Assembly: GCA_023954175.1 (NCBI GenBank)
Contig: JAMLIM010000038.1
Span: forward strand, 1-35,854
DNA: 35,854 nt
Reading direction: 5' to 3'
From: Rhizobacter sp.
Lineage (GTDB): Bacteria > Pseudomonadota > Gammaproteobacteria > Burkholderiales > Burkholderiaceae_C
This document shows positions 1-9,199 of this stretch, piece after piece. A model generated the notes under the pieces. It was not told the DNA's origin. It worked only from the letters and a program-made list of their open reading frames with translations, and ran no database searches. A program made the translations under genes and the position numbers. The number at the start of each line of letters is the position of its first letter. The first letter of the stretch is position 1.

Positions 1-1
1 G

Positions 2-847
2 CAGGTCGCGGAGCGCCTGGAGCAGGTGCACAAGGGGCTGGGCGACATGCGCGATCTGGCGCGCGACGTCGGCTCGCTGAACCGCGTGCTGACGAACGTG
101 AAGACGCGCGGCGTGTTCGGCGAGATGCAGCTCGCCGGCCTGCTCGAGCAGGTGCTCGCGCCCGAGCAGTACGCCAAGAATGTCGAGACCGTGCCCGGCA
201 CCGGCGCGCGCGTCGAATACGCGATCAAGCTGCCGGGCCGGCGCGACGACGGCGAGCCGCTGTGGCTGCCGATCGACGCCAAGTTCCCGCGCGAGGACTA
301 CGAGCGTCTCGTCGAGGCCCAGGAGCGGGCCGACCCGATCGCGATCGAGGTGTCGGCGAAGGCGATCGAAGTTCGTCTGCGCGCCGAGGCGAAGACGATC
401 CGCGAGAAGTACGTCGCCCCACCGCACACGACCGATTTCGGCATCATGTTCGTGCCGACCGAGGGCCTCTACGCCGAGGCATTGCGCCGGCCGGGGCTCG
501 TCGAGAGCCTGCAGCGCGAACACAAGGTGATGCTGGCCGGGCCGACGACGCTGCTCGCCACGCTCAACAGCCTGCAGATGGGCTTTCGCACGCTCGCGCT
601 CGAGAAGCGCTCCGCCGAGGTGTGGGAAGTGCTCGGCGCGGTGAAGACCGAGTTCGGCAAGTTCGGCGAGGTGCTCGACAAGACGCAGCAAAAGCTCCGC
701 GAAGCGTCCGACACGATCGACAAGGCGAAGACGCGGACCAACGTGATGACGCGAAAGTTGAAGACCGTCGAGGCGCTGCCGCTCGCCCAGACCGAGCTGT
801 TGCTGCCCGGCGCGGAGTTGCCCAGCGTCGATGACGACGCCGCCTGA
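2..847 (+). CDS. rmuC: RmuC family protein, 3' part (5' end outside window)
   Basis: RmuC is thought to limit recombination at inverted repeats and has a nuclease-like fold; its biochemical role is poorly defined. The reading frame is already open at base 2, so the amino end and most of the coiled-coil N-terminal region lie upstream. The visible part matches the conserved RmuC domain: SLNRVLTNVKTRGVFGE near the start, then LPIDAKFPREDY (about residues 88-99 of the visible product), HTTDFGIMFVPTEGLYAEAL, and GPTTLLATLNSLQMGFR. The tail is a short helical, charged stretch ending in an acidic DDDAA. The stop lies inside the next gene, which starts 17 bases earlier in another frame, so the two are probably co-transcribed. 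The family call is firm; the function is only as well known as the family. Confidence 0.93.
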   Translation, partial: QVAERLEQVHKGLGDMRDLARDVGSLNRVLTNVKTRGVFGEMQLAGLLEQVLAPEQYAKNVETVPGTGARVEYAIKLPGRRDDGEPLWLPIDAKFPREDYERLVEAQERADPIAIEVSAKAIEVRLRAEAKTIREKYVAPPHTTDFGIMFVPTEGLYAEALRRPGLVESLQREHKVMLAGPTTLLATLNSLQMGFRTLALEKRSAEVWEVLGAVKTEFGKFGEVLDKTQQKLREASDTIDKAKTRTNVMTRKLKTVEALPLAQTELLLPGAELPSVDDDAA

Positions 848-2057
848 TCCGGCCCCCGCGCGCACTCCCGCGCCGGCTGGCCTCGCGTCGCGCGCCGGTG
901 AGGTCCCGCAGCCCGTGGGCTCGCGTCTGCGCCCGCTGGTCGCGATCATCGTCGGGCAGATCTGCCTGCACGCCTGCATGGCGGGTGTGCGTGTGGCCGC
1001 ACCGCTTCAGGCGCTCGGGCGCGGGCACAGCGCGTGGGCGGTCGGGGTGCTGCTGGCGCTGTTCGCCGCCGCGCCCGTCGTGTTCGCGATGAAGGCCGGC
1101 CGGCTGAGCGACCGTCACGGCTATCACGTGCCGCTGCGGATCGCGGTTGCGCTGTGCGTCACGGGCGGGTTGCTCGCCTTCGTGTCACAGGAGTACCTGG
1201 TGCTGTGTCTCGCCGCGGTCCTGTGCGGCACCGGCGCGAACACCGGCATGATCGCGATCCAGCGCAGCGCGGGCCGGCTGGCGGCGAGCGCGACCGATCG
1301 CATCCGCGTCTTCAGCTGGTTGGGGCTCGCGCCGGCGCTGGCGAACATGGTGGGCTCACTCCTTGCCGGCGTGTTGATCGATCTGGTTGGTTTTCGCGGC
1401 GCGTTCGGCGTGCTCGCGCTGCTGCCGCTCGCGGCACTTGCGATCGCGCGGCAGGTGCCGAAGGAAGTGCCTCACGCCGCGACAGGCGCGCCGCGCCCGC
1501 GTCATGCGGCGTGGGATCTGCTTCGGTCGGCGCCGCTGCGTCGTCTGATGCTCGTCAACTGGCTGCTTTCGGCGAGCTGGGACGTGCACAGCTTCGTGCT
1601 CCCGGTGATGGGCCATGCGCGCGGCATGAGCGCGTCGGCGATCGGCCTCGTCCTCGGCCTCTTCGCGTTCGCCGTCGCCGCGGTGCGCCTGGTGCTGCCG
1701 CTGGTGGCGCATCGGCTGCGCGAGCGCGACATGCTGGTCGCGGCGATGCTGTTCACGGCCGCGGTATTCGCCGTCTATCCGCTGGTGCACGCCGTGTCGT
1801 TGATGGCGCTGTGCGCGGTGCTGCTCGGCCTGTCGCTCGGTTCGGTGCAGCCGATGATCATGTCGACGCTGCACCACATCACGCCGCCCGAACGCCATGG
1901 CGAGGCGATCGCGCTGCGCTCGATGGCGATCAACGCGTCGAGCACCGTGATGCCGCTCGCGTTCGGCGTCGTCGGCGCCGCGCTGGGCGCCGGCGCGCTG
2001 TTCTGGATCATGGGGCTCGCCGTCGCCGCCGGCACGCTGCAGGCGCGTCGCGTCTGA
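831..2057 (+). CDS. Major facilitator superfamily transporter
   Basis: This 408-residue integral membrane protein has the length and layout of a 12-helix MFS carrier. After a proline/alanine-rich cytoplasmic start of about 35 residues come regularly spaced hydrophobic segments. Between the second and third helices there is a motif-A-like loop (GRLSDRHGYHVPLR), the usual MFS gating signature. A basic cytoplasmic loop after helix 6 (around residues 208-230) divides the two halves. The substrate cannot be read from the sequence; drug or metabolite efflux is a default guess. The ATG at 831 lies 17 bases before the rmuC stop, which suggests translational coupling, although no strong ribosome binding site is visible. 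The gene is convergent with the next one, leaving only 34 bases between them. Confidence 0.88.
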   Translation: MTTPPDPAPARTPAPAGLASRAGEVPQPVGSRLRPLVAIIVGQICLHACMAGVRVAAPLQALGRGHSAWAVGVLLALFAAAPVVFAMKAGRLSDRHGYHVPLRIAVALCVTGGLLAFVSQEYLVLCLAAVLCGTGANTGMIAIQRSAGRLAASATDRIRVFSWLGLAPALANMVGSLLAGVLIDLVGFRGAFGVLALLPLAALAIARQVPKEVPHAATGAPRPRHAAWDLLRSAPLRRLMLVNWLLSASWDVHSFVLPVMGHARGMSASAIGLVLGLFAFAVAAVRLVLPLVAHRLRERDMLVAAMLFTAAVFAVYPLVHAVSLMALCAVLLGLSLGSVQPMIMSTLHHITPPERHGEAIALRSMAINASSTVMPLAFGVVGAALGAGALFWIMGLAVAAGTLQARRV

Positions 2058-2091
2058 GGGGCGCTACCTCGCCGGGGTGCCGCTCACACGC

Positions 2092-2808
2092 CTAGAACCG
2101 GATCCCGTTCGCGTTGCGCAAAGGGGGCGCCGCGGGTACGTCGATGGGCGTGGGGGGCGCTGGCGCGGCCGTTTCCACTTTGGCCCGCAGCGGCATGGGC
2201 GCCGCGAACTCGTATCCGGCGGGCAACCTGGACTCGCCGGGATAGCCCGCCGCATTCAGGTAGCCATTCCATGATTCGGGTGCGAACCCCGGGACGGCCT
2301 GCACGCCGATCAGCAGCGTCGGCACGTCGCGAGTGCCGGTCAGCCGCTGCAGGGCGTCGGCGTCGTCACCCGACTGCACGATCTTCTCGTTGTGCGGAAT
2401 GCCGCGCTGGCGCAGCATCGCGCGTGCGTTGTCGCACGGTGCGCAATCGACCGTGATGAACAAGGTGACCGGATAACGCTCGACCGCCTTTTGCAGCTCC
2501 GGCGGCAGCGCCGCGCTCTCGGTTGCGGCGCTGCCGGTGGCGCCCAAGGGCGTCACCTTGCCGCCCGCAGAGCCGGTCAGGCGGTCGGTGTAGGTGATCT
2601 TGCCGTCCGGCCCGACGACCTTGTAGAGCGCCTGTGCGGGCAGGGCGGTGAACAGCGCGCCGATGGCGAGGACAAACGGGGCGACCATCGGGGCGACGAT
2701 CGGTGCGGCGCATCTGGTGCCGCGCGAGGTGCCGCGCGCAGCCGGCGTCGAACGACGCGTCGGCCCGCAGGGTTTCGCTCCGGTGTCCGGGAAAGTGTTG
2801 CCATTCAT
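2092..2808 (-). CDS. Exported DUF4124 and glutaredoxin-like domain protein
   Basis: A probable periplasmic thiol protein of 238 residues. A hydrophobic export segment (about residues 41-60, ending LPAQA) is followed by a DUF4124 domain with the typical LYKVVGPDGKITYTD pattern. Next comes a glutaredoxin/thioredoxin-like region with a CAPC redox pair (C122, C125) and a cis-proline region DVPTLLIG. The tail is rich in Ala and Pro. The start at 2808 is chosen because a good ribosome binding site (GAGGAACG) lies just before it. That leaves an unusually long basic leader, so an internal ATG at 2688, which gives a conventional signal peptide but has no ribosome site, is possible. It lies 69 bases downstream of prlC on the same strand. 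The redox partner is unknown. Confidence 0.82.
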   Translation of the reverse strand: MNGNTFPDTGAKPCGPTRRSTPAARGTSRGTRCAAPIVAPMVAPFVLAIGALFTALPAQALYKVVGPDGKITYTDRLTGSAGGKVTPLGATGSAATESAALPPELQKAVERYPVTLFITVDCAPCDNARAMLRQRGIPHNEKIVQSGDDADALQRLTGTRDVPTLLIGVQAVPGFAPESWNGYLNAAGYPGESRLPAGYEFAAPMPLRAKVETAAPAPPTPIDVPAAPPLRNANGIRF

Positions 2809-2877
2809 GCTCGTTCCTCGCCGCGCCGCGCCCGGGTTGCGGCGCTGTTCGAGTTTATCGGCGTGCCGGCCGCAATC

Positions 2878-4929
2878 TCAAGCCATGCCTTGCTGGCGCA
2901 GCAGCGCGTCGATCGTCGGCTCGCGCCCGCGAAACGCCTTGAAACTCTCCATCGCCGGACGGCTGCCGCCGGCTTCGAGGATCGCCTCACGGTAGCGCCG
3001 GCCGGTCGCAGGGTCGAACACGCCGGCGTCTTCGAACGCACCCCAGGCATCGGCGCTCAGCACCTCGGCCCACTTGTAGCTGTAGTAGCCGGCGGCGTAG
3101 CCGCCCGCGAAGATGTGCGAGAACGCGTGCTGGAAACGGTTGAACGACGGCGTCGGCACGATGTTGACTTCATGGCGCACCTCGTCGAGCAGCGCCTGGA
3201 TGTGCGCCTCGCTGCCGGGCTCGCCGTGAAGCCGCATGTCGAACAGGGCGTACTCGACCTGGCGCACGGTCTGCAGCCCGCTCTGGAAATTGCGTGCCGC
3301 GAGCATGCGGTCGTAGAGCGCGCGCGGCAGAGCCTCGCCGCTGTCGACGTGGGCGGTGAGGCGCTTGAGCACGTCCCACTCCCAGCCGAAGTTCTCCATG
3401 AACTGGCTCGGCAGCTCGACGGCGTCCCATTCGACGCCGGAGATGCCGGCGACGCCGATGTCGTCGACCTGCGTCATCATGTGGTGCAGGCCGTGCCCGA
3501 ACTCGTGGAACAGGGTCGTCACGTCGTCGTGCGTCAACAGCGCCGGGCGCGCAACGCCATCGACGACAAGCGGCGGCGTGAAGTTGCAGACGAGGTTCGC
3601 CACCGGCGTCTGCAGCGTGCCGTCGGGACGCAACCAGCGGCCGCGCACCTCGTCCATCCAGGCGCCGGAGCGTTTGCCGGGGCGGGCGTGCAGATCGAGG
3701 TAGAACTGGCCGACGAGTTCGCTGCCGTCGGCAGCGCCAGCGCGGCGTCGTTCGATGCGAAAGAAGCGCACGCTCGGATGCCAGGTCTCGGCTTGGTCTT
3801 CGCGGATCTCGACCTCGAACAGCGTCTCGACGATCCGGAACAGGCCGTCGAGCACTTTGGGCTCGGTGAAATACTGCTTCACCTCGTGGCTGTTGAACGC
3901 GTAGCGCTGCTGTTTCAGGCGCTCGGAGACGAAGGCGAGATCCCAGGCTTGCAGATCGGGCAGCCCAAGTTCGCTGCGCGCGAACTCGCGCAACTCGGCC
4001 AGATCGCGCTCGGCATAGGGCCGCGCGCGCACCGCGAGGTCACGCAGAAAGCCGATCACCTGCGCCGGCGAGTCGGCCATCTTGGGCACGACCGACATGT
4101 CGGCGAAGTTGGCGTGGCCGAGCAGCCGCGCCTCTTCCTGGCGCAGCGCGAGCAGTTCGCGCATGACCTCGCTGTTGTCGAGCGCCTCGGCGCCGAGTTC
4201 GCTCGCGCGCGTCACGTTCGCGGTGTAGAGCTTCTCGCGCAGCGCGCGGTTCTCGCCGTACTGGATCACCGGCAGGTAGCTCGGATAGTGCAGCGTGAGC
4301 TTGAAGCCCTCGCGACCGTCCGCCACCGCCGCGGCGCGTGCCGCCTGGCGCGCATCCTGCGGCACGCCGGCGAGTTCGTCCTCAGCGACGTAGCAGGAGA
4401 AGCCGTCCGTCGCGTCGAGCACATGCTCGGAATACATCTGCGAAAGCTCGGCGACGCGCTCCTGAATCGCCGCAAAGCGCGTCTTGGCCTCGCCGCGCAA
4501 CTCGGCACCGGACAGCACGAAGTCGCGCATCGCGTTGGAGAGTGCGCGACGGCGCGGCGCGCTGAGCCGGGCGGCACCCGGACTGGCGTGCACCGCCTTG
4601 TACTTCGCGTAGAGGCGCTCGTCGGCGCCGAGCCGGGTGTGAAACGCGGTGACGCGCGGCAGGTTCTCGTTGTAGGCGGCGCGCAATTCGGGCGTGTCGG
4701 CGACCGCGTTCAGGTGGCTCACCGCGGACCAGGCGCGGCCGAGGCGCTCCGTCGCGACGTCGAGCACCGCCGACAGCGCGTCGTAGTCGGCCGGCACGGC
4801 GTCGCTGGTGACGCGCTCGAGCGCGGCGTCGGCCTGCTCGAGCAGCGTATCGATCGCGGGCGTGACGTGGGCGGGCGCGACGGCCGCGAAGTGCGGCAGC
4901 GACGGCATTTCGAGCAAAGGATTGGTCAT
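2878..4929 (-). CDS. prlC: Oligopeptidase A (M3 family zinc metallopeptidase)
   Basis: A cytoplasmic zinc peptidase of 683 residues, the usual length for PrlC/OpdA, which degrades short peptides including cleaved signal peptides. The HEFGH zinc motif starts at about residue 475, within [14 protein letters not shown]. The third zinc ligand region follows ([17 protein letters not shown], with the E in the ELPSQ context). The C-terminal [21 protein letters not shown] stretch is typical of M3 enzymes. The reading frame runs open far upstream, but homology begins at [14 protein letters not shown], where ATG 4929 has an AGGGA ribosome site. This ATG overlaps the folD stop by four bases, so translation is probably coupled to folD. 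Confidence 0.95.
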   Translation of the reverse strand: MTNPLLEMPSLPHFAAVAPAHVTPAIDTLLEQADAALERVTSDAVPADYDALSAVLDVATERLGRAWSAVSHLNAVADTPELRAAYNENLPRVTAFHTRLGADERLYAKYKAVHASPGAARLSAPRRRALSNAMRDFVLSGAELRGEAKTRFAAIQERVAELSQMYSEHVLDATDGFSCYVAEDELAGVPQDARQAARAAAVADGREGFKLTLHYPSYLPVIQYGENRALREKLYTANVTRASELGAEALDNSEVMRELLALRQEEARLLGHANFADMSVVPKMADSPAQVIGFLRDLAVRARPYAERDLAELREFARSELGLPDLQAWDLAFVSERLKQQRYAFNSHEVKQYFTEPKVLDGLFRIVETLFEVEIREDQAETWHPSVRFFRIERRRAGAADGSELVGQFYLDLHARPGKRSGAWMDEVRGRWLRPDGTLQTPVANLVCNFTPPLVVDGVARPALLTHDDVTTLFHEFGHGLHHMMTQVDDIGVAGISGVEWDAVELPSQFMENFGWEWDVLKRLTAHVDSGEALPRALYDRMLAARNFQSGLQTVRQVEYALFDMRLHGEPGSEAHIQALLDEVRHEVNIVPTPSFNRFQHAFSHIFAGGYAAGYYSYKWAEVLSADAWGAFEDAGVFDPATGRRYREAILEAGGSRPAMESFKAFRGREPTIDALLRQQGMA

Positions 4930-5801
4930 GGCGTCCCTGGTTCCTGAACTGCGCGCCAGCGCCGCTCGGCCGCTTCGAGCGTGTTGACGAGCAGCATCGC
5001 GCGTGTCATGGGGCCGACGCCCCCGGGCACCGGCGTGAGATGCCCGGCGACGGCGCTGACGCCGGCGAAATCGACATCGCCGCAGAGCTTGCCTTGCGCG
5101 TCGCGGTTCATGCCGACGTCGATCACGACCGCACCCGGTTTGACCATGTCGGCCGTCAACATCGAGAGCTTGCCGACCGCGGCGACGACGATGTCGGCCT
5201 GACGCGTATGGTGCGCAAGATCGGGCGTCGCACTGTGACAGATGGTGACAGTGGCGTTTGCCTGCAACAGCAGCATCGCCATCGGCTTGCCGACGATGTT
5301 GCTGCGCCCGATCACGACCGCGTGCTTGCCGCGCGGGTCGCAACCGATCGATTCGAGCATCTTCATGCAGCCGTAGGGCGTGCAGGCGCGAAAGCCCGGC
5401 CGCCCGATCATCAACGCGCCGGCGCTGACGATGCTGAAGCCGTCGACGTCCTTCGCCGGTGAGATCGCTTCGATCACCTTGCCGGCGTCGATGTGCGGCG
5501 GCAACGGCAACTGGACCAGGATGCCGTCGATCGCCGGGTCCGCGTTCAAGGCTTCGATGCGCGCGAGCAGCGCCGCTTCGGAGATGCTCGCGGCCTGGCG
5601 TTCGAGGACGGAATGCAGGCCGCTCTCCTCACAGTCCTTGACCTTGTGGCGCACGTAGACCTGCGATGCCGGATCCTCGCCCACGAGGATCACCGCGAGC
5701 CCGGGCCGGTGGCCGCGCGCCGTGAGCGCCGCCGCGCGCCGCGCGACGTCGGTGCGGATGGATGCGGCGAGCGCGTTGCCGTCGATCAGTTGTGCTGTCA
5801 T
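4926..5801 (-). CDS. folD: Bifunctional methylenetetrahydrofolate dehydrogenase/cyclohydrolase
   Basis: FolD interconverts 5,10-methylene-, methenyl- and 10-formyl-tetrahydrofolate using NADP in the cytoplasm, supplying one-carbon units for purines and formyl-Met. The 291-residue product shows both family signatures. The first is the substrate-site region [22 protein letters not shown], where the YVRHK lysine is catalytic. The second is QLPLPPHID with the following KDVDGF. The NADP-binding part has [14 protein letters not shown], and [15 protein letters not shown] closes the protein. An in-frame GTG at 5831 would add ten residues, but homology starts at ATG 5801. It overlaps prlC by four bases (ATGA). 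The response regulator gene ends 67 bases upstream on the same strand. Confidence 0.97.
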   Translation of the reverse strand: MTAQLIDGNALAASIRTDVARRAAALTARGHRPGLAVILVGEDPASQVYVRHKVKDCEESGLHSVLERQAASISEAALLARIEALNADPAIDGILVQLPLPPHIDAGKVIEAISPAKDVDGFSIVSAGALMIGRPGFRACTPYGCMKMLESIGCDPRGKHAVVIGRSNIVGKPMAMLLLQANATVTICHSATPDLAHHTRQADIVVAAVGKLSMLTADMVKPGAVVIDVGMNRDAQGKLCGDVDFAGVSAVAGHLTPVPGGVGPMTRAMLLVNTLEAAERRWRAVQEPGTP

Positions 5802-5868
5802 GAGGGGTGCTGTTTGCCCGATGCCTCGCACCGCCGATGCCGCGGCCGCCTGTCGCGGGGGTACCGAC

Positions 5869-6492
5869 TCAGGCCTTGGCCTGCGCGCCCAGCGCGATCT
5901 TGAGCAGATCGGCGACAGTGTTGGCGTTGAGCTTTTCCATGATGTTGGCGCGGTGCGCCTCGACCGTCTTGATGCTGATGCCGAGGTCGTCGGCGATCTG
6001 CTTGTTCAGCCGGCCGGCGACGATGCGCTCGAGCACCTGACTCTCGCGAGTCGTCAGGCGCGACAGCAGCGCGTCGCGGCTCGCCGCTTCCTGGTGCTGC
6101 GAGAAGGCGATGCGTGCGCGCTCGAGCATGCGCTCGACGAGGGCAACGAGCGCGTCCTCCTTGAAGGGCTTCTCGATGAAGTCCTCGGCACCCTTCTTCA
6201 TCGTCGTCACCGCCATCGGCACGTCACCATGGCCGGTGATGAAGACGATCGGCAGCGGCGAGTGACGCTCGACGAGTCGATCCTGCAGTTCCATCCCGCT
6301 CATGCCGTCCATGCGGATGTCGGCGATCAGGCAGGCCACCTCGCGCGGGTCGAAGCGTGACAGGAACGATTCGGCCGAGTCGAAGCACTTGACGCGGTAG
6401 TCCTTGCCTTCCAGCAGCCATTGCAGCGAATCTCGCACGGCCTCGTCGTCGTCGACCACATAAACGGTACCGCGCTTGGGAATCAGGCTCAT
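5869..6492 (-). CDS. Two-component response regulator, FixJ/NarL type
   Basis: A 207-residue DNA-binding response regulator. The receiver domain (about 9-122) has the acidic pocket D14-D16, phosphoacceptor D58 in [11 protein letters not shown], the ITGHGD switch threonine segment and the FIEKPF lysine. A LuxR-type helix-turn-helix follows (about 140-205: [43 protein letters not shown]). This domain pair and length are typical of FixJ/StyR/TodT regulators. The cognate kinase gene lies directly upstream on the same strand with 12 bases between them, so the two form one operon. Targets are not shown by the sequence. The divergent PDH operon and the kinase's own promoter are candidates by position only. 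Confidence 0.95.
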   Translation of the reverse strand: MSLIPKRGTVYVVDDDEAVRDSLQWLLEGKDYRVKCFDSAESFLSRFDPREVACLIADIRMDGMSGMELQDRLVERHSPLPIVFITGHGDVPMAVTTMKKGAEDFIEKPFKEDALVALVERMLERARIAFSQHQEAASRDALLSRLTTRESQVLERIVAGRLNKQIADDLGISIKTVEAHRANIMEKLNANTVADLLKIALGAQAKA

Positions 6493-6504
6493 GAAGGGGG
6501 GGGC

Positions 6505-9042
6505 TCAGGAAGCGGCCGTTGCGAGGCCTTCGGTTCGGGACGCGTCAACAGGCAGCGTGAACGAAAAGCGACAGCCTGCAGCAAGATTTCCATTGTATAA
6601 GTTCTGCGCCCGGATCCGGCCCTGATGCGACTCGACGATCGAGCGGCACAGCGACAGGCCGATCCCGAGGCCGTCGGTCTTGGTCGAGAAGAACGCCTCG
6701 TAGAGCCGGCCGATGATGTCGTCCTTGATGCCGGGCCCCATGTCGGTCACGCTGAACTCGATGACGCCGCCTTCCTCGGGCGTGTGACGCGGCACGACGC
6801 GCAGCTCGATGTTGCGCCGCGCAGGAGGCAGGTGCGCGGAATCGATCGCTTCCGCGGCGTTCTTCAGCAGGTTGAGCACGACCTGCTCGATCAGGATCGG
6901 ATCGACATGCAGCGGCGGCAACCGTTGCGCAACGTAGGTGTGGATCGACACGTTGCGCCGGCGCAGTTCGATCCCCGCGAGCTCGACCGCATCCTCAATG
7001 ATCGTGGCCGCCTCGGCCCACTGGCGCTGCGGCTCGCTGCGCTTCACGAAGGCCCGGATGCGGTGAATGATCTGCCCCGCGCGCTGCGCCTGGCGTGAGG
7101 TCTTCTCGAGCGCGGCGACCAGATCGTCCTTCTGAATGGTGCCGCCCTCGACGCGCGAGATCATGCCGTTGCAGTAGTTGCTGATCGCCGTCAGCGGCTG
7201 GTTCAGCTCATGCGCGACGGAGGAGGCCATTTCGCCCATCGTGACGAGGCGGCTCGTGACCTGCGCCTTCTCGGCCTGACTGGCGGCGAGCGCCTCGGCG
7301 CTGCGCCGCGCGGTGATGTCGGTCGCGATCAGCATCTGCGCAAGGCGTCCATCGGTCCATTGCAGATAGCGCGCACGCACGTCGAACCATTTGTTCAGCC
7401 CCTCGACGTAGACCTCGCGCGGATCGGAGCCGGCATCGGTGAGTTCATGCGTCGGCAGGCCGGAGAAGTTGTCGACCGAATCGTCCTGATCGTCGCTGGG
7501 GCCCGGCAGCGTGGCGTCGCCCCCGGCCAGCAGCGCGTGTCCGCCGCCATCGGCGCCAAACCACAGCCGGTACGAGCGGTTCGCGAACAGGAGCTCGCCC
7601 TGCTGCACCGAGAGCACCGACACCGCGGCCTCCAGGCCCTCGAGCACGGTCGTGAAGCGCTCGTGCGACGCCGAGAGCTGATCGCGCACGCGCTTGCCCT
7701 CGGTGATGTTGGTCATCGACGTCATCCACCCGGTCTGCTGGCCCTTCGGGTCGATCAACGGCGACACATACATGCGGGCGTCGAACGGCGTGCCGTTCTT
7801 GCGCATCACCTTGACCTCGAAGCCGCCGGCCGGGCTGCGGCCCTGCAACTCCTGCAGCAGCAGGCGGTTGTTCTCTTCCTGGCGGTCGGCGGGCCAGTGC
7901 GGGAAGGGCGGGCGGCGGTCGATCAGTTCGCTCTCGGCAAAACCCGTCATCGCGCAGAAGGCCGGGTTGACGTAGGTGATGCGCCCCTCCATGTCCATCG
8001 CGCGCATGCCGGTGAGCATCGAGTTCTCCATCGCCCGGCGGAAGTTCGTCTCGCTGACCAGCGCGGCCTGCATCTGCAGGCGCCTCGCCATGTGGCGCCA
8101 GGTGCCGAGCAGCATCCACAGCGTGAGCACGCTGAGCGCGACGACCATCCAGAACAGCGTGTTGCTGACGAGGCCGATCGAAGTGCGAAAGCCCTGGGCG
8201 CGCATCACGATGCCGTTGCCGGCCGGGGCCAGCGGCAGGTCGTGAATGATGGCCGCCGGGCGCGCCGTCTTGCCGGGCATCGGCATCACACTGCTGGCGA
8301 GCGGCCGGCCCTCCTCGTCGAACAGCGCAACCGCATGCCGCTTTGTCACTTCAGCCGGGACGAAGTAGCGCAGCAGGCGCTCGATCGAGTACTCGGCCAC
8401 GAGCGCACCCGAGAACGCATTCCGATCGAGCAGCGGCACGAGAACCTGGAACACCTCGGAGCCGGCCGCGTTGCGAAACGGCCCCGAATACACCGGTTGA
8501 CGCTGCGTGCGTGCCGCCTGGAAGGCGAGCGCGACCGCCGCGGCGGTTTCCGGCGGGGCGGGGGGGCCAGCGGCGTCTTCGATGGCGTCGGGCGCGTAGG
8601 CCGGCAGGCCGCGCACGGCGTAGCTCTCCTTGCGCGTGCCATTGGCGGCGAACCAGCTCAGCGAATTGATCTCGGGTCGCTCGAGCGCAAAGCTCGCGGC
8701 CTGCGCCAGGTACTGTTCGCGGTCGATCGTGCGGGTCGCGATCTCGCGCGCCATGCGCACGAGTTGCTCCTGGTTCTCGATCAGACGCAGGCGCATCTGC
8801 TGCTGCGAGATTTCGGCGTCGCGCTTGACGGCCTCCTGCTCGCGTTCGAATTCCTCGTTGCGCAGATACCAGAAGGCCGAGATGATCGCCGCGAGGAACA
8901 GCAGCACCGAGACGAGCGGGCCGATCGTCGCGAAACGATCCTGCCGGGCGGGCGTCTGCTGGCGCCACCAGCGGCCGAGCAGGCGCTCCAGCCGTCCGCG
9001 CGGCTTGCTGCGATGGGCCTTGACCGTCAGGGATTCCTCCAT
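6505..9042 (-). CDS. Membrane PAS-domain sensor histidine kinase
   Basis: An 845-residue sensor kinase. A basic N-terminus precedes a first membrane helix (about 38-62). An extracytoplasmic sensory region follows, and a second helix lies near 293-313. A clear PAS domain comes next (NFRRAMENSMLTGMRAMD, then ITYVNPAFCAMTGF, ending at MTNITEGK), then a second, weaker PAS-like region ending in IATDITARRSAEAL. The dimerisation/phosphoacceptor box is MASSVAHELNQPLTAISNY with H611. The ATPase has an N box (VVLNLLKNAAEAID), G1 (VTDMGPGIKD), F box (FFSTKTDGLGIGLSL) and G2. This order is typical of FixL/DctB-like kinases. No haem-binding or ligand motif could be assigned, so the signal is unknown. It is divergent from aceE, with 157 bases between the two start codons. 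Confidence 0.94.
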   Translation of the reverse strand: MEESLTVKAHRSKPRGRLERLLGRWWRQQTPARQDRFATIGPLVSVLLFLAAIISAFWYLRNEEFEREQEAVKRDAEISQQQMRLRLIENQEQLVRMAREIATRTIDREQYLAQAASFALERPEINSLSWFAANGTRKESYAVRGLPAYAPDAIEDAAGPPAPPETAAAVALAFQAARTQRQPVYSGPFRNAAGSEVFQVLVPLLDRNAFSGALVAEYSIERLLRYFVPAEVTKRHAVALFDEEGRPLASSVMPMPGKTARPAAIIHDLPLAPAGNGIVMRAQGFRTSIGLVSNTLFWMVVALSVLTLWMLLGTWRHMARRLQMQAALVSETNFRRAMENSMLTGMRAMDMEGRITYVNPAFCAMTGFAESELIDRRPPFPHWPADRQEENNRLLLQELQGRSPAGGFEVKVMRKNGTPFDARMYVSPLIDPKGQQTGWMTSMTNITEGKRVRDQLSASHERFTTVLEGLEAAVSVLSVQQGELLFANRSYRLWFGADGGGHALLAGGDATLPGPSDDQDDSVDNFSGLPTHELTDAGSDPREVYVEGLNKWFDVRARYLQWTDGRLAQMLIATDITARRSAEALAASQAEKAQVTSRLVTMGEMASSVAHELNQPLTAISNYCNGMISRVEGGTIQKDDLVAALEKTSRQAQRAGQIIHRIRAFVKRSEPQRQWAEAATIIEDAVELAGIELRRRNVSIHTYVAQRLPPLHVDPILIEQVVLNLLKNAAEAIDSAHLPPARRNIELRVVPRHTPEEGGVIEFSVTDMGPGIKDDIIGRLYEAFFSTKTDGLGIGLSLCRSIVESHQGRIRAQNLYNGNLAAGCRFSFTLPVDASRTEGLATAAS

Positions 9043-9082
9043 GGTGCGATTATCGAGGCCACGCGATCGTAGGGTCGTGCGC

Positions 9083-9097
9083 CGGCGAGGCTCGCCG
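9083..9097. promoter_or_regulatory. 15-base inverted repeat in the kinase/aceE control region
   Basis: CGGCGAG at 9083-9089 is perfectly complementary to CTCGCCG at 9091-9097 around a single central base. It sits between the kinase start and the larger aceE operator, close to where a kinase promoter would be expected. In DNA this short, GC-rich palindrome could be chance; a binding role is only inferred. Confidence 0.3.
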
Positions 9098-9107
9098 ACG
9101 CATATGT

Positions 9108-9161
9108 TCGCATAATATGAAATTCACTCGCACAATTTGAAATGCAATTCGAAGTGTGCGA
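9108..9161. promoter_or_regulatory. Candidate operator of the PDH operon: three related half-sites
   Basis: Bases 9128-9161 form a 34-base imperfect palindrome with 14 of 17 pairs matching; the arms begin TCGCACA and end TGTGCGA. A third copy of the half-site lies directly upstream: 9108-9126 matches 9128-9146 at 16 of 19 positions, offset by exactly 20 bases, about two helical turns. The block is AT-rich against a very GC-rich background and ends 38 bases before the aceE start. A CATAAT sequence at 9111-9116 could serve as a -10 box, which would place the palindrome over the start of the transcript, as for a repressor. The binding protein is not identified. Confidence 0.6.
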
Positions 9162-9199
9162 AACTCGTTCCCATTCGAATCCGCCAACCGGAGACACGC

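Noticed and set aside
2392-4947. An 851-codon open frame on the plus strand opposite prlC
   Set aside because: It is a shadow frame produced by high GC and strong codon bias in prlC. Its product has no family motifs and low-complexity Arg/Ala/Gly composition.
4930-5343. N-terminal extension of prlC through folD
   Set aside because: It is the wrong frame of folD; ATG 4929 has a ribosome site and family sequence begins there.
9043-9058. Dyad-like TCGATAATCGCAC on the minus strand just before the kinase start
   Set aside because: It loosely recalls boxes of IclR-type regulators, but it is short, overlaps the ribosome-site position and cannot be verified by eye.
9137-9199. Upstream in-frame ATG extending aceE by 21 residues
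   Set aside because: It would translate across the operator palindrome, has no ribosome site, and family sequence starts at 9200.
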